64,000 nt of DNA from DATKFM01 sp963851215 (GTDB lineage: Bacteria; Pseudomonadota; Alphaproteobacteria; Dongiales; Dongiaceae), in contig CAWKOG010000022.1 of assembly GCA_963851215.1 (NCBI GenBank), positions 1-64,000 of the forward strand, read 5' to 3'. The position numbers and the translations under genes were made by a program. This document shows positions 52,171 through 62,186 of the stretch, in pieces (position 1 is the first letter of the stretch; the number at the start of each line of letters is the position of its first letter). The notes under the pieces are model-generated. The model did no database searches and had not been told where the DNA came from. It saw only the letters and a program-made list of their open reading frames with translations.

Positions 52171-53422
52171 GTGAAGTTGGTGGTGGGAAATGGCACAAAA
52201 CTCGGCACGATTGCATCGGGGAATAAGCAGCTATCGCATTGGCATCGCTCGTTCCCGCTCATCCTTGCGATGATCGTCCTGCCGCTGCTTCAGAGTTGCG
52301 CCTCGCCGGAACGGCTGCCGCCCGTACCGGTTGCAGATACTGCCCGAGCGTTTCCGCTAGGTCTGCCCAATGCGCGATTCTTTCCCCTGTTGGAGGACGA
52401 CTCTCTCATTGCGGAATGGAAACTGGCACTGCAACGCCAGAGGCAGACGCTGGGACTGCCGCCGGATGCTCAACTCCCCGAGGGACATTTTCTTGCCATC
52501 TCGGGCGGCGGCGACAATGGCGCGTTCGGTTCCGGCATCCTGGTTGGGTGGACCGAAGCGGGAAATCGCCCCGAGTTCCAGGTTGTGACCGGCGTCAGCA
52601 CCGGCGCGCTCATCGCGCCGTTTGCGTTCCTCGGGCCGGAATACGATCCGCAGCTTCGTGCCGTTTACACGACCATTTCGGCCGATGACGTCTATAGCGA
52701 GCGCAGTCTCATCTTCGGAATTTTTGATGATGCCATGTCCGACACCACGCCGCTTTTTGAATCTGATATCCAAATACGTCGACGAATCGCTGCTGGCCGC
52801 CATCGCCCGCGAATATGAGAAAGGCCGCCTGCTCTTCATCGGGACCACCGATCTGGATGCCGAGCGGGCAAACATCTGGAACATCGGCGCTATCGCCGCC
52901 AGCGGTCATCCCGGCGCGCTCGATCTCATTCGCAAGATCCTCCGTGCATCTTCGGCCGTGCCCGGTTTCTTCCAGCCCGTGATGATCGACATCGAGCTCG
53001 ACGGCAAGCAGTATCAGGAACTGCATGTTGACGGCGGCGCGGTCATGCAGCTGTTCCTCTATCCGCCAAGCATAGATATGAAAAAACTGGCTCACGAGGT
53101 CCTGAGGGCATACTTGATCCGAAATGCCCGTGAAGATCCGGAATGGGAGGCGGTTGAACGCCAGACACTAAGCATCGCCGGCCGAGCGGTTTCTACGATA
53201 ATTCATGCCAGCGGGGAGAGCGACCTTGTGCGTATCTATTTCGAAGCGCAGCGCGACAGTGTTGACTACAACCTCGCTTATATCGGCAGCGACTTCTCGG
53301 CGCCGGAGGCAGGAGATTTCGACAAGGCATACATGAATGCACTGTTCGACTATGCTTACCAGCAGGCCCGGCACGGTTACCCATGGAAAAAAGTGCCGCC
53401 GGATCTCGCCCGCGTGAAGTAG
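52171..53422 (+). CDS. Patatin-like phospholipase lipoprotein, one frame break
   Basis: Lipid-anchored hydrolase with a Ser-Asp dyad. GTG at 52171 follows GGAGGGAG; the signal ends in the lipobox LLQSC near residue 44. Patatin motifs: oxyanion loop SGGGDNGAFGSG, nucleophile in TGVSTGALIA (GXSXG), and the Asp in HVDGGAVMQLF. The main frame runs to about 52757 and then shifts into SKYVDESLLAAIAREYEKGR, so one indel is present. The C-terminal end is HGYPWKKVPPDLARVK. Substrate presumably membrane phospholipid or a related ester. It stands alone between a barrel protein and the convergent cytochrome gene. Confidence 0.85.
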
Positions 53423-53493
53423 TGACTATGATTGAAGGATCGCGAGTTTTAGCCCGCCGGGCAGCCTTCAACGCCGCTTAGGCGTGCGTTGCT

Positions 53494-55885
53494 TCACGGC
53501 GCCAGCCCGAGCGACTGGGCGAGGGCGCGCCCATCCGGATTGTTGGGGGCGGTGCGCAGGAGCAGGGCGGCGTAGTCCTTCGCGGCCGCCAGATCGCCCG
53601 TATCGCGCGAGATGGTGACGAGCGCGATCAGGACATCGACATCGGCGGGGCGCGTCTCGTGGGCCGCCAGGAGGACACGTATCGCTTCCGGGCTTTGGCC
53701 GGCCGTGTGAAGCGCGATGGCGTAGACATAGGCATAGCGGGCATTGCCGGGCGCGGATTGGACCGCCTGGCCGAGTTCCGGGATCGCCTCGCTGAGCTGT
53801 TGCTTGCGCAGCAGGAGCAGCCCGAGGGCATGGCGGGCAACGGCGTTGCCCGGGTCGACCGCCACCGCTTGCCTAAGTAGCGGTTCGCCTTCGGCATCGC
53901 GTTGCAGCGCGCGGTACAAATCGGCGAGGTTCACCAGGGCAGGCACGAAAGCCGAATCGAGCCGCAAGGCTGTTCGATAGGCGGCTTCGGCGGCATCCAC
54001 CTGCGAACGGTCGGCATGGAACGCGCCGAGCGTCACATGCGCCTCCGGCCGTTCAGCCGAGGCCATCTGGGCATCGACGAACTCCGCGGCTGCACTATCG
54101 AAAGCGGCCTGCTGGTCCGGCGTCAGTTGCTGCCTGGGAACTGCGGCGAGCATCCGGGCAGCCGAAATCCGCACGGCGCGCACGGGATCGACAAGCAAAG
54201 GCGCGACAACAGGCAGTCTCTCCTCCGGCGCGAACGGCCCGAGTGCATCGACGGCAGCATCCCGCACCAGCGGGTCGGCATCGCCAATTCCCGCAAGATA
54301 GGCATTGATCATCTCCGGCGTGACATTCGCCGTGTATTGCGGTAGCAGCGAAAGCGCCGTCGCGCGGACGATCGCCGGCTTGGCGCCGTCGAGGACGAGA
54401 TCGCTGAGATCCTTGTCGGCGCCGAACTCTTGTCCTCCGCCCCGCATCGATGATGCTGCCATAGTGGGGCTCGCTGCGGCGGTCCGGTCCATACCAGCCC
54501 GCAACCGCCAACTCGGCCCATGCGGCGGTCTTGTCCCCATGACAGTTGTTGCAGGCGTTTGGCGTGCCGATGGCGGCCGTGAGATCCGGCCGCGGAATGC
54601 GGATGCTGTGATCGCGGCGCACATCGACGACCATGTAGGTTCGTGTGGGCATGTGGCAGTTGGCGCATTGCGCACCGGCGGAATTGACCGGATGATGATG
54701 GTGGGCCTCGGTGTCGAACCTTGCCGCCTGGTGGCACTGGCCGCACACCGCGTTGCCGTCCGCCCGCAGCTTCAAGCTGTGCGGCTCATGACAGTCCGAA
54801 CAGGTAACCCCCGCCTGGAACATGCGGCTTTGCAGAAATGAGCCGTATTCATAGACCTCCTCGAGAATCTGGCCGTCGGCATGATACAGCCCGGCCCGCA
54901 GCAGCGACGGGCGGTGCGTGTCGAGAAACTGATGGCCATAGCTGTGGGACGAGGCGATTTCGCTGCGGCGGGCATGACAGCGCGCGCAGGTCTCCATCTC
55001 GGCGCGCGATTGCCGCGGCGCCGTCCGTTTCGCCGTCGCGGCGCCGGGTTCAAGTTCCCACACTCCCGCGCCGGGATCGCGGAAGCTGACCGGCAATCCA
55101 CGGGCGGAGTCCGGCGCCGCGCCCTCCGGCGCGCTTGCCCAGGCCACATGCCGCGAGCCCGGCCCATGGCAGGCTTCACAGGAGACATCGATCTCCGACC
55201 AAGCAGTTTGATAACTGTTCGCCGCAAGATCGAAGTTCTTGCGAAGATTGGTCGAGTGGCAGTCGGCGCACATATAGTTCCAGGTCTGGTTCGGGCCGGT
55301 CCAGTGCAGTGGATCGCCGGCAGGAATCGCCTCATCCGGGTACAGATGGAACCAGCGCTGCCCGCCGGACGTTTCAGGACGGCTATCCCAGGCCAGGCCG
55401 AGCGCCTGGATGCGGCCGCCAGGGAAGGCGATCAGATATTGCTGCAGCGGATAGACGCCGAACGTGTAGGCAATCTCATAGTCCTGCAGTTTACCGTCCG
55501 GACCATCGGTTCGGACGAAGTACTTGCCGTCCTTGCGCGTGAATGTGGAGGTCACGCCGAAATGCGCGACGCTCCCATTGTCGAAATCGCCGAGGACGCT
55601 GCTCGCGGTCGGCTCCTGCATAGCCTGGTCGTGATGCGAGCCGCGCCAGCGCTCGGCCTCGGCCTGATGGCAGGTTGTGCAGACCTCACGGCCGACGAAA
55701 CTATCCGCTGCAAGGGCCGAAGCGACGGCAAAGAAAGCCGAGACCGCCAGAAACAGCGGCAGCCAGGCGCGGCCGCCGAAGGACAATACCGCTGGCCCGC
55801 CAATGATCTTTTCCCCAACCTGAAGAAATCGTCGTTCGATTCGGTACATCTGCGCCAACTGTATCGTAGAGATATGGAGATGCAC
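53494..55885 (-). CDS. Octahaem cytochrome c with HEAT and TPR repeats, one frame break
   Basis: Periplasmic multihaem protein of the cytochrome c554-like/TPR class. A signal segment (LPLFLAVSAFFAVASALAA) leads to eight CxxCH haem sites: CTTCH, CADCH, CEACH, CARCH, CSDCH, CGQCH, CANCH and CNNCH, with further His for axial ligation. After a frame change near 54450 it continues with HEAT-like repeats (DPLVRDAAVDALGPFAPEER, DPVRAVRISAARMLAAVP), then tetratricopeptide repeats (EAHVTLGAFHADRSQVDAAE, FVPALVNLADLYRALQRDAE). Total about 795 residues. ATG at 55849 (MYRIERRFLQ) is an alternative start. Electron-transfer role is likely; partner unknown. Location in block B near formate dehydrogenase is suggestive only. 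Confidence 0.85.
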
Positions 55886-56319
55886 AGCCTATGACGATCA
55901 AGCTCTAATTAATCTCGACAGTGGAAGGATTGCTGCGGAAGACTGGGACGCCACTGGGCATTCTATGGGACTCTGCCACTGAACGCCATTCCGCATACGG
56001 GCCGGTCGCAGGTTTGCAATTCAAGTCTGTCGGGATCGCAGCAGGGCGAGTTCCGGGCATTGAATCGCAATTGAACAAGCATAGGCCGATTGGCAGCAAA
56101 GCGGACGCCGGCGAGGTTTGCCTCACCGGCAACGCTCTTGAGGGCCTAGCGCAGCACGATGTTTGGAATCTTTGAAGAGACCATCAATGCCAGAAAGCTG
56201 GCGAGGCGCGGCGGGTAATGGATCGGTGATCGGCACACGCACTCGATTCGAAAGCTCAAGGGAATATGGTGCTCCGAACCGTGTCTCATCTCCCGAAGCA
56301 ATCTTTGGGAACAGCAAAC
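55886..56319. other. Intergenic stretch without a supported gene
   Basis: Frames of 60-85 codons exist on both strands (for example 55921-56175), but none has a ribosome-binding site, signal peptide or recognisable motif. The stretch should contain the promoters of the cytochrome gene and of the gene at 56320. Confidence 0.5.
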
Positions 56320-56622
56320 ATGAAGATGGCACTCCGTATTCTATCTCTTGGCACAGTTCTTAGCCTGTCGTCATTCGGCTACGCACAAGCGGACTCGGCT
56401 TGCGCGGGCCTGATTGGGCGTGACCTGCAACAGGCAGCCGTCACCGGCGTGTGTAGTCGCGACCTCGCTGAGGACGGTGCTGCCGCAGCTGGCGGACTGC
56501 TGGACAATGACTCCGGAGACGGCGGTGACAGCCACGACGAACGGCCGGATCCAGGGCCAAGAGGCACCGACCAGGATCCGGACGATCAAGGCAGCCCGGA
56601 CGATCCAGTCGACCCATCATAA
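56320..56622 (+). CDS. Small acidic secreted protein
   Basis: About 100 residues, unrecognised. ATG at 56320 starts a signal peptide (MKMALRILSLGTVLSLSSFG, then YAQA). The mature part has three Cys (SACAGLI, VCSRDL) and a strongly acidic, Pro/Gly/Asp-rich tail (DNDSGDGGDSHDERPDPGPR then GTDQDPDDQGSPDDPVDPS), probably disordered and perhaps calcium-binding. It is co-directional with a second small secreted protein gene and an ECF sigma gene. Confidence 0.55.
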   Translation: MKMALRILSLGTVLSLSSFGYAQADSACAGLIGRDLQQAAVTGVCSRDLAEDGAAAAGGLLDNDSGDGGDSHDERPDPGPRGTDQDPDDQGSPDDPVDPS

Positions 56623-56716
56623 CGGAAAACGGGTACCTGAGTGAGACGGCGCCGGTTGGGAGCGCCGGCTCATCGATTTGGCAGCTTCAGGACGAGGCGA
56701 AAGAGGAAATAAGGCG

Positions 56717-56983
56717 ATGCAGAGACTATTGGCGATCACGGCTGTGCTGATGATCGCAAGCCCCGCTGTTTGCTTGGCGCCACTGCCCGCAGGTGCCGGT
56801 AAAGGGATCTTGCAGGTCGCACAGTCGGCCGACAACAGATGCCGCGGCGTGCGGCTTATTCCCGCTGAGGAACCGCAGATATCCGTGGCTGGTGACCGCG
56901 GACTTTTCTGGTTGTGCTCAGCAAGGCATTTCGCGCGCTGGTCGTTGCGCCTGGCAGCCGGGCCTGCCGTCCAACATAGGTAG
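56717..56983 (+). CDS. Small secreted protein
   Basis: About 88 residues from ATG 56717, preceded by GAGGAAATAAGG. Signal peptide MQRLLAITAVLMIASPAVCL, then PLPAGAGKGILQVAQSADNR. The basic C-terminal half (FARWSLRLAAGPAVQHR) is not convincing and may be out of frame. Not recognised. Confidence 0.4.
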   Translation: MQRLLAITAVLMIASPAVCLAPLPAGAGKGILQVAQSADNRCRGVRLIPAEEPQISVAGDRGLFWLCSARHFARWSLRLAAGPAVQHR

Positions 56984-57298
56984 GCTCGGCCGGCAAGATA
57001 GGGGGCGCACCCGGATGTGGCTGCCGGCAGCCGCGGCTAAGCTCGCCGTCCTTCTTCCTGTGCGACCATGGCTTGAAAAACCGACGTGACCGGGAATTGA
57101 GACCCGCCAGAACGTGTCTCTGTATCGAGGAATGAGCACGGACGGCGCGAGAGGGGATGGATTGCGCCTGACCGTGAGAGTTGGTTGGCGAGATGCTGGG
57201 CGCGGACTGCCGCGTCCTCGGGCGGGCCATGAGCGTTTACTTGATCGAGGTTCCCTTTCCACCGATGCCGGCCCACAGGCGGGCCGCGCGCATCCCTG
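56984..57298. other. Upstream region of the sigma-factor gene, no gene seen
   Basis: Only frames without motifs are present. GGAATTGAGACC at about 57092-57103 could be part of an ECF-type promoter, but I cannot pair it with a convincing -10 element. Confidence 0.35.
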
Positions 57299-57844
57299 AT
57301 GACGCCCGAGCGGCAGCGCGCCATCCTCGAGGCCATGCCGCACCTGCGGCGCTACGCGCGCGCGCTCACCCTGGACCTCGATGCGGCCGACGAGCTGGTG
57401 CAGGACTGCCTGGAGCGCGGCCTGCGCAAGATCCATCTGCTGAGGGACGAGACGCGCATGCGGGCATGGCTGTTCACCGTCATGCTGAACATCTTTCGCA
57501 ATCAGCTCCGGCGCGGCCGAAGCGCGCCGCGAATGGTGGGGATGGACGAGGAACGGCTTCCGCCAACCTCCCCCGGCATCGACCAGGCCGTGGAGCTGAA
57601 GATGGTTCTGGCGCTGCTGGGAAAGCTGCCTGCAGACCAGCGGGAAGTGCTGACCTTGGTGGCGCTGGAGGAGGTGAGCTACCAGGAGGCGGCGGATATA
57701 CTGGAGGTGCCTATCGGCACAATCATGTCGCGGCTGTCACGGGCGCGGGAGCGGTTGCGCCTCATGATGGACGCAGAAACGCCGCCGAAGCGGGATGCCA
57801 ATGACGGATCGGCCTGCCCCCCGCCCTTTCGCAGTACCCGCTGA
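57299..57844 (+). CDS. ECF RNA polymerase sigma factor
   Basis: Extracytoplasmic-function sigma factor of 181 residues. Region 2 reads PHLRRYARALTLDLDAADEL and VQDCLERGLRK with MRAWLFTVMLNIFRNQLRR; region 4 reads LLGKLPADQREVLTLVALEE, VSYQEAADILEVPIGTIMSR and LSRARERLR, with a clear helix-turn-helix. ATG at 57299; its 3' end overlaps the next gene by 44 bases, so sigma and anti-sigma are coupled. The stimulus is unknown. Confidence 0.93.
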   Translation: MTPERQRAILEAMPHLRRYARALTLDLDAADELVQDCLERGLRKIHLLRDETRMRAWLFTVMLNIFRNQLRRGRSAPRMVGMDEERLPPTSPGIDQAVELKMVLALLGKLPADQREVLTLVALEEVSYQEAADILEVPIGTIMSRLSRARERLRLMMDAETPPKRDANDGSACPPPFRSTR

Positions 57845-58598
57845 TCTGGCGTCGCCGGAGGTTGCGAGCGCCTATGTGGACGGGGAGCTCGACGCCCCGA
57901 CCGTGCGCGCAGTCGAGGCGCGCATGGCTACCGACGACGAGCTGCGAGCCCGCGTGGACGGTTACCGCCGGCAGAAGGCCGCCGTCCGGGCGCTCTTCGA
58001 TGGAACGCTGACGGAACCGCTGCCGGCGCATCTGCTGCTGCCGCGCCGGCGCCGGCAGCAATGGACTTGGCCGATGGCGGCCGCCGTCGCCGGCTTGCTG
58101 ATCGGCAGCGCGGTGGGAGGCGGCATCAGCTGGCAGATGCTGCGGCCGGAGCCGCTGGCGGCCGAGGCCGATGGCTTCGTCATGCGCGCCGCATCGGCCC
58201 ATGCGGTCAACGCCACCGATGCGATCTTCAGCAATCGGTTGAGCAATGACGATCCGCAGCTATTGGCCGGATGGCTGGCGCATGAGCTGGGCGTGCCGGT
58301 CCAGCCGCCGACTCTGGAGGCTGCAGGATTCCAGTTGGCGGGCGGACGGCTGCTGCCCGATTCAACTAGTGCCGCAGCGCAATTCATCTACCGGCGCGCC
58401 GACGGCATGCGCCTCACGCTGTATGTGCGGGCGGCGCGCCTCGGTGTGGTGGAGCCGGGCTTCAAATGGCAGAGCGAGGGCGAGCTGCGCATATGCTTCT
58501 GGTTCACCGACAGCGCCAGCTTCGCCATGGTGGCCGAATTACCGCAGGAAGAGATGAAAGTTCTGGCGCAGATGGTCGTCAGCCAGGGAGCGGGCTAA
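57801..58598 (+). CDS. Anti-sigma factor (membrane-anchored)
   Basis: Regulator that holds the ECF sigma factor at the membrane. Intact at 265 residues. The N-terminal cytoplasmic part has the anti-sigma pattern LASPEVASAYVDGELDAPTV then RMATDDELRARVDGYR. A single membrane helix follows (WPMAAAVAGLLIGSAVGGGI), and a periplasmic domain of about 150 residues including ELGVPVQPPTLEAAGFQLAG and LYVRAARLGVVEPGFKWQSE, as in ChrR/RskA-like and DUF-type anti-sigmas. No zinc His-Cys motif is obvious. ATG at 57801 (MTDRPAPRPF) is one of two close starts. Confidence 0.88.
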   Translation: MTDRPAPRPFAVPADLASPEVASAYVDGELDAPTVRAVEARMATDDELRARVDGYRRQKAAVRALFDGTLTEPLPAHLLLPRRRRQQWTWPMAAAVAGLLIGSAVGGGISWQMLRPEPLAAEADGFVMRAASAHAVNATDAIFSNRLSNDDPQLLAGWLAHELGVPVQPPTLEAAGFQLAGGRLLPDSTSAAAQFIYRRADGMRLTLYVRAARLGVVEPGFKWQSEGELRICFWFTDSASFAMVAELPQEEMKVLAQMVVSQGAG

Positions 58599-58794
58599 AC
58601 CGATTCCGCCGGTTTCTTTCAATCGCAAAGAAACCGCGCCGCTTGCGCTTGTCCCGTCCCTCGGGGAACAGATGCCCGTAACGGTCGAACGTCATGGTAA
58701 TGCTTGAGTGTCCCATCAGCACCATGATCTCTTTGGCTGACGCTCCCTTGGAATTCAGCACAGAAGCCCGAAAATGGGGCAAGGAGTGCATAGT
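58579..58794 (-). pseudogene. Tyrosine recombinase (phage-type integrase), C-terminal stub
   Basis: Only the last 70 or so residues of a site-specific recombinase remain: HSLPHFRASVLNSKGASAKE, IMVLMGHSSITMTFDRYGHL then FPE. The H-x-x-R region is present as HFRAS (preceded by Pro where Arg is usual), the GHSS His and the nucleophile Tyr in FDRYGHLF are present. Everything upstream of HSLPHF is missing and the sequence changes near 58795. The tail overlaps the end of the anti-sigma gene. It is a degraded integrase or one half of a broken gene at a join; no att site could be identified. Confidence 0.75.
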
Positions 58795-58810
58795 ATAGCT
58801 AAGCTGCCCA
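58790..58810. other. Probable second breakpoint
   Basis: The integrase homology ends here and the next 110 bases do not extend it; beyond them lies the 3' end of an unrelated ABC permease read on the same strand. Confidence 0.4.
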
Positions 58811-58920
58811 GGAACATATGGAGGGTGTCATCGGCATTGCCGGGTGGCTGTCGAGCCTAATGCGGCTGAGTTGCCTTGGTTTCCCACAGCGTTTATCGTC
58901 TTTACCAGATCCGGTCCGCG

Positions 58921-60848
58921 TCACTGCATGCCCAATGCAAGTTTCCTGCGCTGGCTCCAGGACTGTATGATGCGATCGGTCACGATCGCAATCAATGCCA
59001 CGCTGAGGCCGGATACGACGCCAAGGCCTGTATCCGCCCTCTGAAGCGCCACCATCACCTCCTGTCCCAAACCCCTTGCGCCAACAAGCGCGGCGACGAT
59101 CACCATCGCAAGGCCCATCATAATCGTTTGATTGAGGCCAAGCATGATCTCCGGCAGAGCCAAGCGGCAGCTGGACCTGCCAGAGCAGCTGCCGACGGGT
59201 CGGCACCAAAGGAGCGGGCCGCCTCGACGACGCTGGCCGGCACGTTGCGGATGCCGTGCTCTGTGTAGCGGATCGATGGAACGATGGCGTACATGATCAC
59301 AGCGATGAGCGCCGTAAACTCGCCGACCAAAAACACCATCACCGCGGGATCAGAAAAACAAAGATCGGCATGGTTTGAAGAGTATCGTTGATGGGTCGCA
59401 GCAAAGCCGAGACGCGGTCGTTCATCGCTGCCCACACGCCAAGGCCGAGCCGAGTCACGAAGGCGATCAGCACCGCGGCGCCGCAGAGCTGGACAGAAAC
59501 CATCGCCTGCTCCCAGACGCCAGTCAGGACGATGAACAAGAGGCCGCCGACAGCGAGGGCGACAATGCGCCAGCCGCCCGCCTGATAGGCAAGCACCGCC
59601 ACGATAAGGACGAACGCCGGCCATGGAATCCCGGTCGTGCCAAAGTAGTAGACGTAGCCGACCACAGTGCCGACGCCCGCGCGCCAGCGTTGATAGGTAA
59701 GTCAAGCGCTCCAGCGAGCAGCGCCGACCAGCAACGAGTAGAGCACGTCGCCAGTCGCACCCATCTCGAAGCCCCAATAGCGGGTCGTGACGGTCCTCGA
59801 TCAGCCCGATCTTAAGCGGCAGCAAAAGATAGAATAGAAGCCAGGACTTGACGTCGAGGTGACTGCAAAAAACGTTGACAGTGAACCATTCAAGCGCGCT
59901 GTTCAGTGCATGGCGCCGGATAAACGACCCAAGCGTCGGGATAGCGCCGCAAATCCGGCCAAAACTGCTGCCAGGCTAGCAGAACGATGACGCCACTGCC
60001 GCACCAAACGACACGCGGCGAAGCCTCGCCTCGGGCAATGCGGATCGAGGATAGGTGCGTACGATTCGGCGAGGCCACGCGAGATGCGGTCCATGATCAT
60101 GGCCAGAAGCGCGATGACCAGTCCCGGCAGTATACTCTCGCCGAACTGGGCCTTTTTCATCGTGTTAAAGACCTCAAGGCCGATGTCGGGCGCGCCGCCG
60201 ACCATGGCGGCGATGACGACCATGCTGAGCCCGGCCATGATGGTCTGATTGACGCCGATCAGGATGGCCGGCATCGCAGTCGGGTATCTGCACCCACCAC
60301 AGCAGTTGCCGGCGGGTCGACCCCGACATGTGGCGGATTCGACGATCTCGACCGGTACGCGCTCAAGCCCGAGCATGACATTGCGCACCATGGGCGGGAC
60401 GGCATAGATCGCGCTTGCGACCATGCCGACGACAGGTCCGATGCCGAACAGCACGAGGATCGGGATCAGATAGGCGAAGGTCGGAACCGTCTGCATGAGG
60501 TCGAGGCAGGGTTCGATCAGACGCGCGCGCCATGCCTTCGATCGGTAGCCGAGCATGCCGATCGAACAACCCGACGCCGACCGAGATCGGCACGGCCACG
60601 CCGGCAAGCGCCAGCGTTAAGGCAGTCTCCTCCCAATAGCCGACGACGACCATGTAGAGCAGGCCGGCCGCAGAACGCGGCCAGCCGCCAGCCTCCGGCG
60701 ACGATAGCCCAGGAGTGCGCACAGATAGGATCGTCGACGGCCACGGCAGCCACGGAGAGCGCCTCCCGACCCAACCGAGCGGCCAAGCCAGCAGCCAAGT
60801 CATAGCTGCGGAAGAACTCGAGCGGGAATGATCGGTGAACCAAGTCAT
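58921..60848 (-). CDS. Glycine betaine/choline/proline ABC permease, two fused permease domains, frame breaks
   Basis: Inner-membrane component of a ProU/OpuA-type importer. ATG at 60848 reads MTWFTDH and, after a shift, FPLEFFRSYDLAA. First permease domain: ALTLALAGVAVPISVGVGL, MQTVPTFAYLIPILVLFGIG, AIYAVPPMVRNVMLGLERVP (EAA-like loop nearby) and GVNQTIMAGLSMVVIAAMVG. The second domain repeats the pattern: LQTMPIFVFLIPR, AIVPSIRYTEHGIRNVPASV, GLNQTIMMGLAMVIVAALVG and ARGLGQEVM. So two ProW-like halves, about 640 residues in all, are joined. Frame changes are near 60820, 60545, 60285, 59960-59900, 59695, 59345 and 59170. It starts 6 bases after the ATPase stop. Confidence 0.78.
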
Positions 60849-60854
60849 GGCGGC

Positions 60855-62125
60855 CTAGAGCCACTGCGCCAACGGGATCGCGTGTTCCGGCTCGACGACC
60901 GCAAATACGCAAATTTGCCGACTCACGAGCAAAAATGACGAGGACGGCCAAGGCGGCGGCCAAGCCACCGGAGCAGCCCGACGTCAACGCTCCGATGCGG
61001 ACGTGCCGCTGAATACTTGCTTCGACGTCGAGCGCAGTCACGGCTGCTCGCCCAAGCGAAGCCAGAGCCGACAGGACGCGTGCCGCCGTTACCTGTCCGA
61101 GGACCTGCCATCGGTGCCAAGCACCGGAAGCGGCGACGGCGCGACCGGCAAGATGCGGCAGCAGGGCCTCGATTGTCGTGGCCGCCGGAACGGCCCCCGC
61201 CCGGATCGAGACCATTGGCGGCCGGCTTGGCGATCGCGCCCGCGGTGACGACCTTGGCGCGCGGAACGTCGCGCGTAAATTCCGCGACGTAGTCGTCGGC
61301 CGGCCTGAGCACGAGCTCGGCCGGCGTGCCGATCTGCACGATGCGGCCCTCGCGCATGATCGCGATGCGATCGGCCAGGCGCAGCGCTTCCAGGAAATCA
61401 TGCGTGATGAAGACGATCGTCTTGCTGCAGCACCGCCTGCAGCCGCAGGAACTCGTCCTGCATCTGCCGACGGATCAGCGGATCAAGGGCGCTGAACGGC
61501 TCGTCGAGAAACCAGATGTCCGGCTCGACAGCAAGGCTGCGGGCGATGCCGACCCGTTGCTGCATGCCGCCCGACAGCTCGCGCGGAAAGCTGCGCTCGC
61601 GTCCGCCAGCCCGACGAGCTCGATCATCTCGCGTGCTCGCCGCTCGCGCTCCGCTCGCGGCACGCCCTGGACGCGCAGCGGATAGGCGACATTGTCGAGC
61701 ACGTTCAGGTGCGGGAGCAGGCCGAAATTCTGGAAGACCATGCCCATCTTGTGGCGACGCAGCTCGATGAGCTGTCTTTCCGACAATTGAGAAGGTCCTG
61801 CCCGTCGATCAGCACCTGCCCCGCGGTCGGCTCGACAAGCCTTGACAGGCAGCGCACAAGCGTCGACTTGCCCGAACCCGACAAGCCCATGATCGACGAA
61901 GTTCTCGCCCTGATGCACGGCGAAGGTAACGTCGGCGGCTGCTATGATGACTTCTCTCGACCGCAGCAGCGCCATCAAGTCATCTGGCGCGGCCGCATGT
62001 GCACGCTGCTCGCGAAATACATCGTCGGCACGCGGGCCATAGACCTTCCACACATTGTTACAGGAAAGCCGAACGGGACGCGGTGTCTCGCTCTCTTTCG
62101 ACGTCGCCCTCGGCGATTCTGTCAT
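60855..62125 (-). CDS. Glycine betaine/proline ABC transporter ATPase (ProV-like), frame breaks
   Basis: ATP-binding subunit of the same importer. N-terminus VRLSCNNVWKVYGPRADDVF; Walker A GLSGSGKSTLVRCLSRLVEP; Q loop MGMVFQNFGLLPHLNVLDNV; then AYPLRVQGVPRAERERRARE and after shifts the ABC signature, Walker B region and MREGRIVQIGTPAELVLRPA with DDYVAEFTRDVPRAKVV. The C-terminus has remnants of a CBS-like region (QVTAARVLSALASLG). The family motif DPLIR (ALDPLIRRQMQDEFLRLQ) is visible around 61470-61500. Start ATG 62125; the last residues EHAIPLAQWL end at 60855. Frame changes are near 61900, 61800, 61590, 61430, 61140-61200 and 60900. Confidence 0.82.
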
Positions 62126-62186
62126 CAGCCGGTCCCGCAGGCCGCGCCAGCGCGCGGGTGGAAAGCTCCCCGCCCACGCGCCTAGT

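Noticed and set aside
55921..56175. 84-residue plus-strand frame
   Set aside because: No ribosome-binding site, signal or recognisable motif, and no support from codon pattern.
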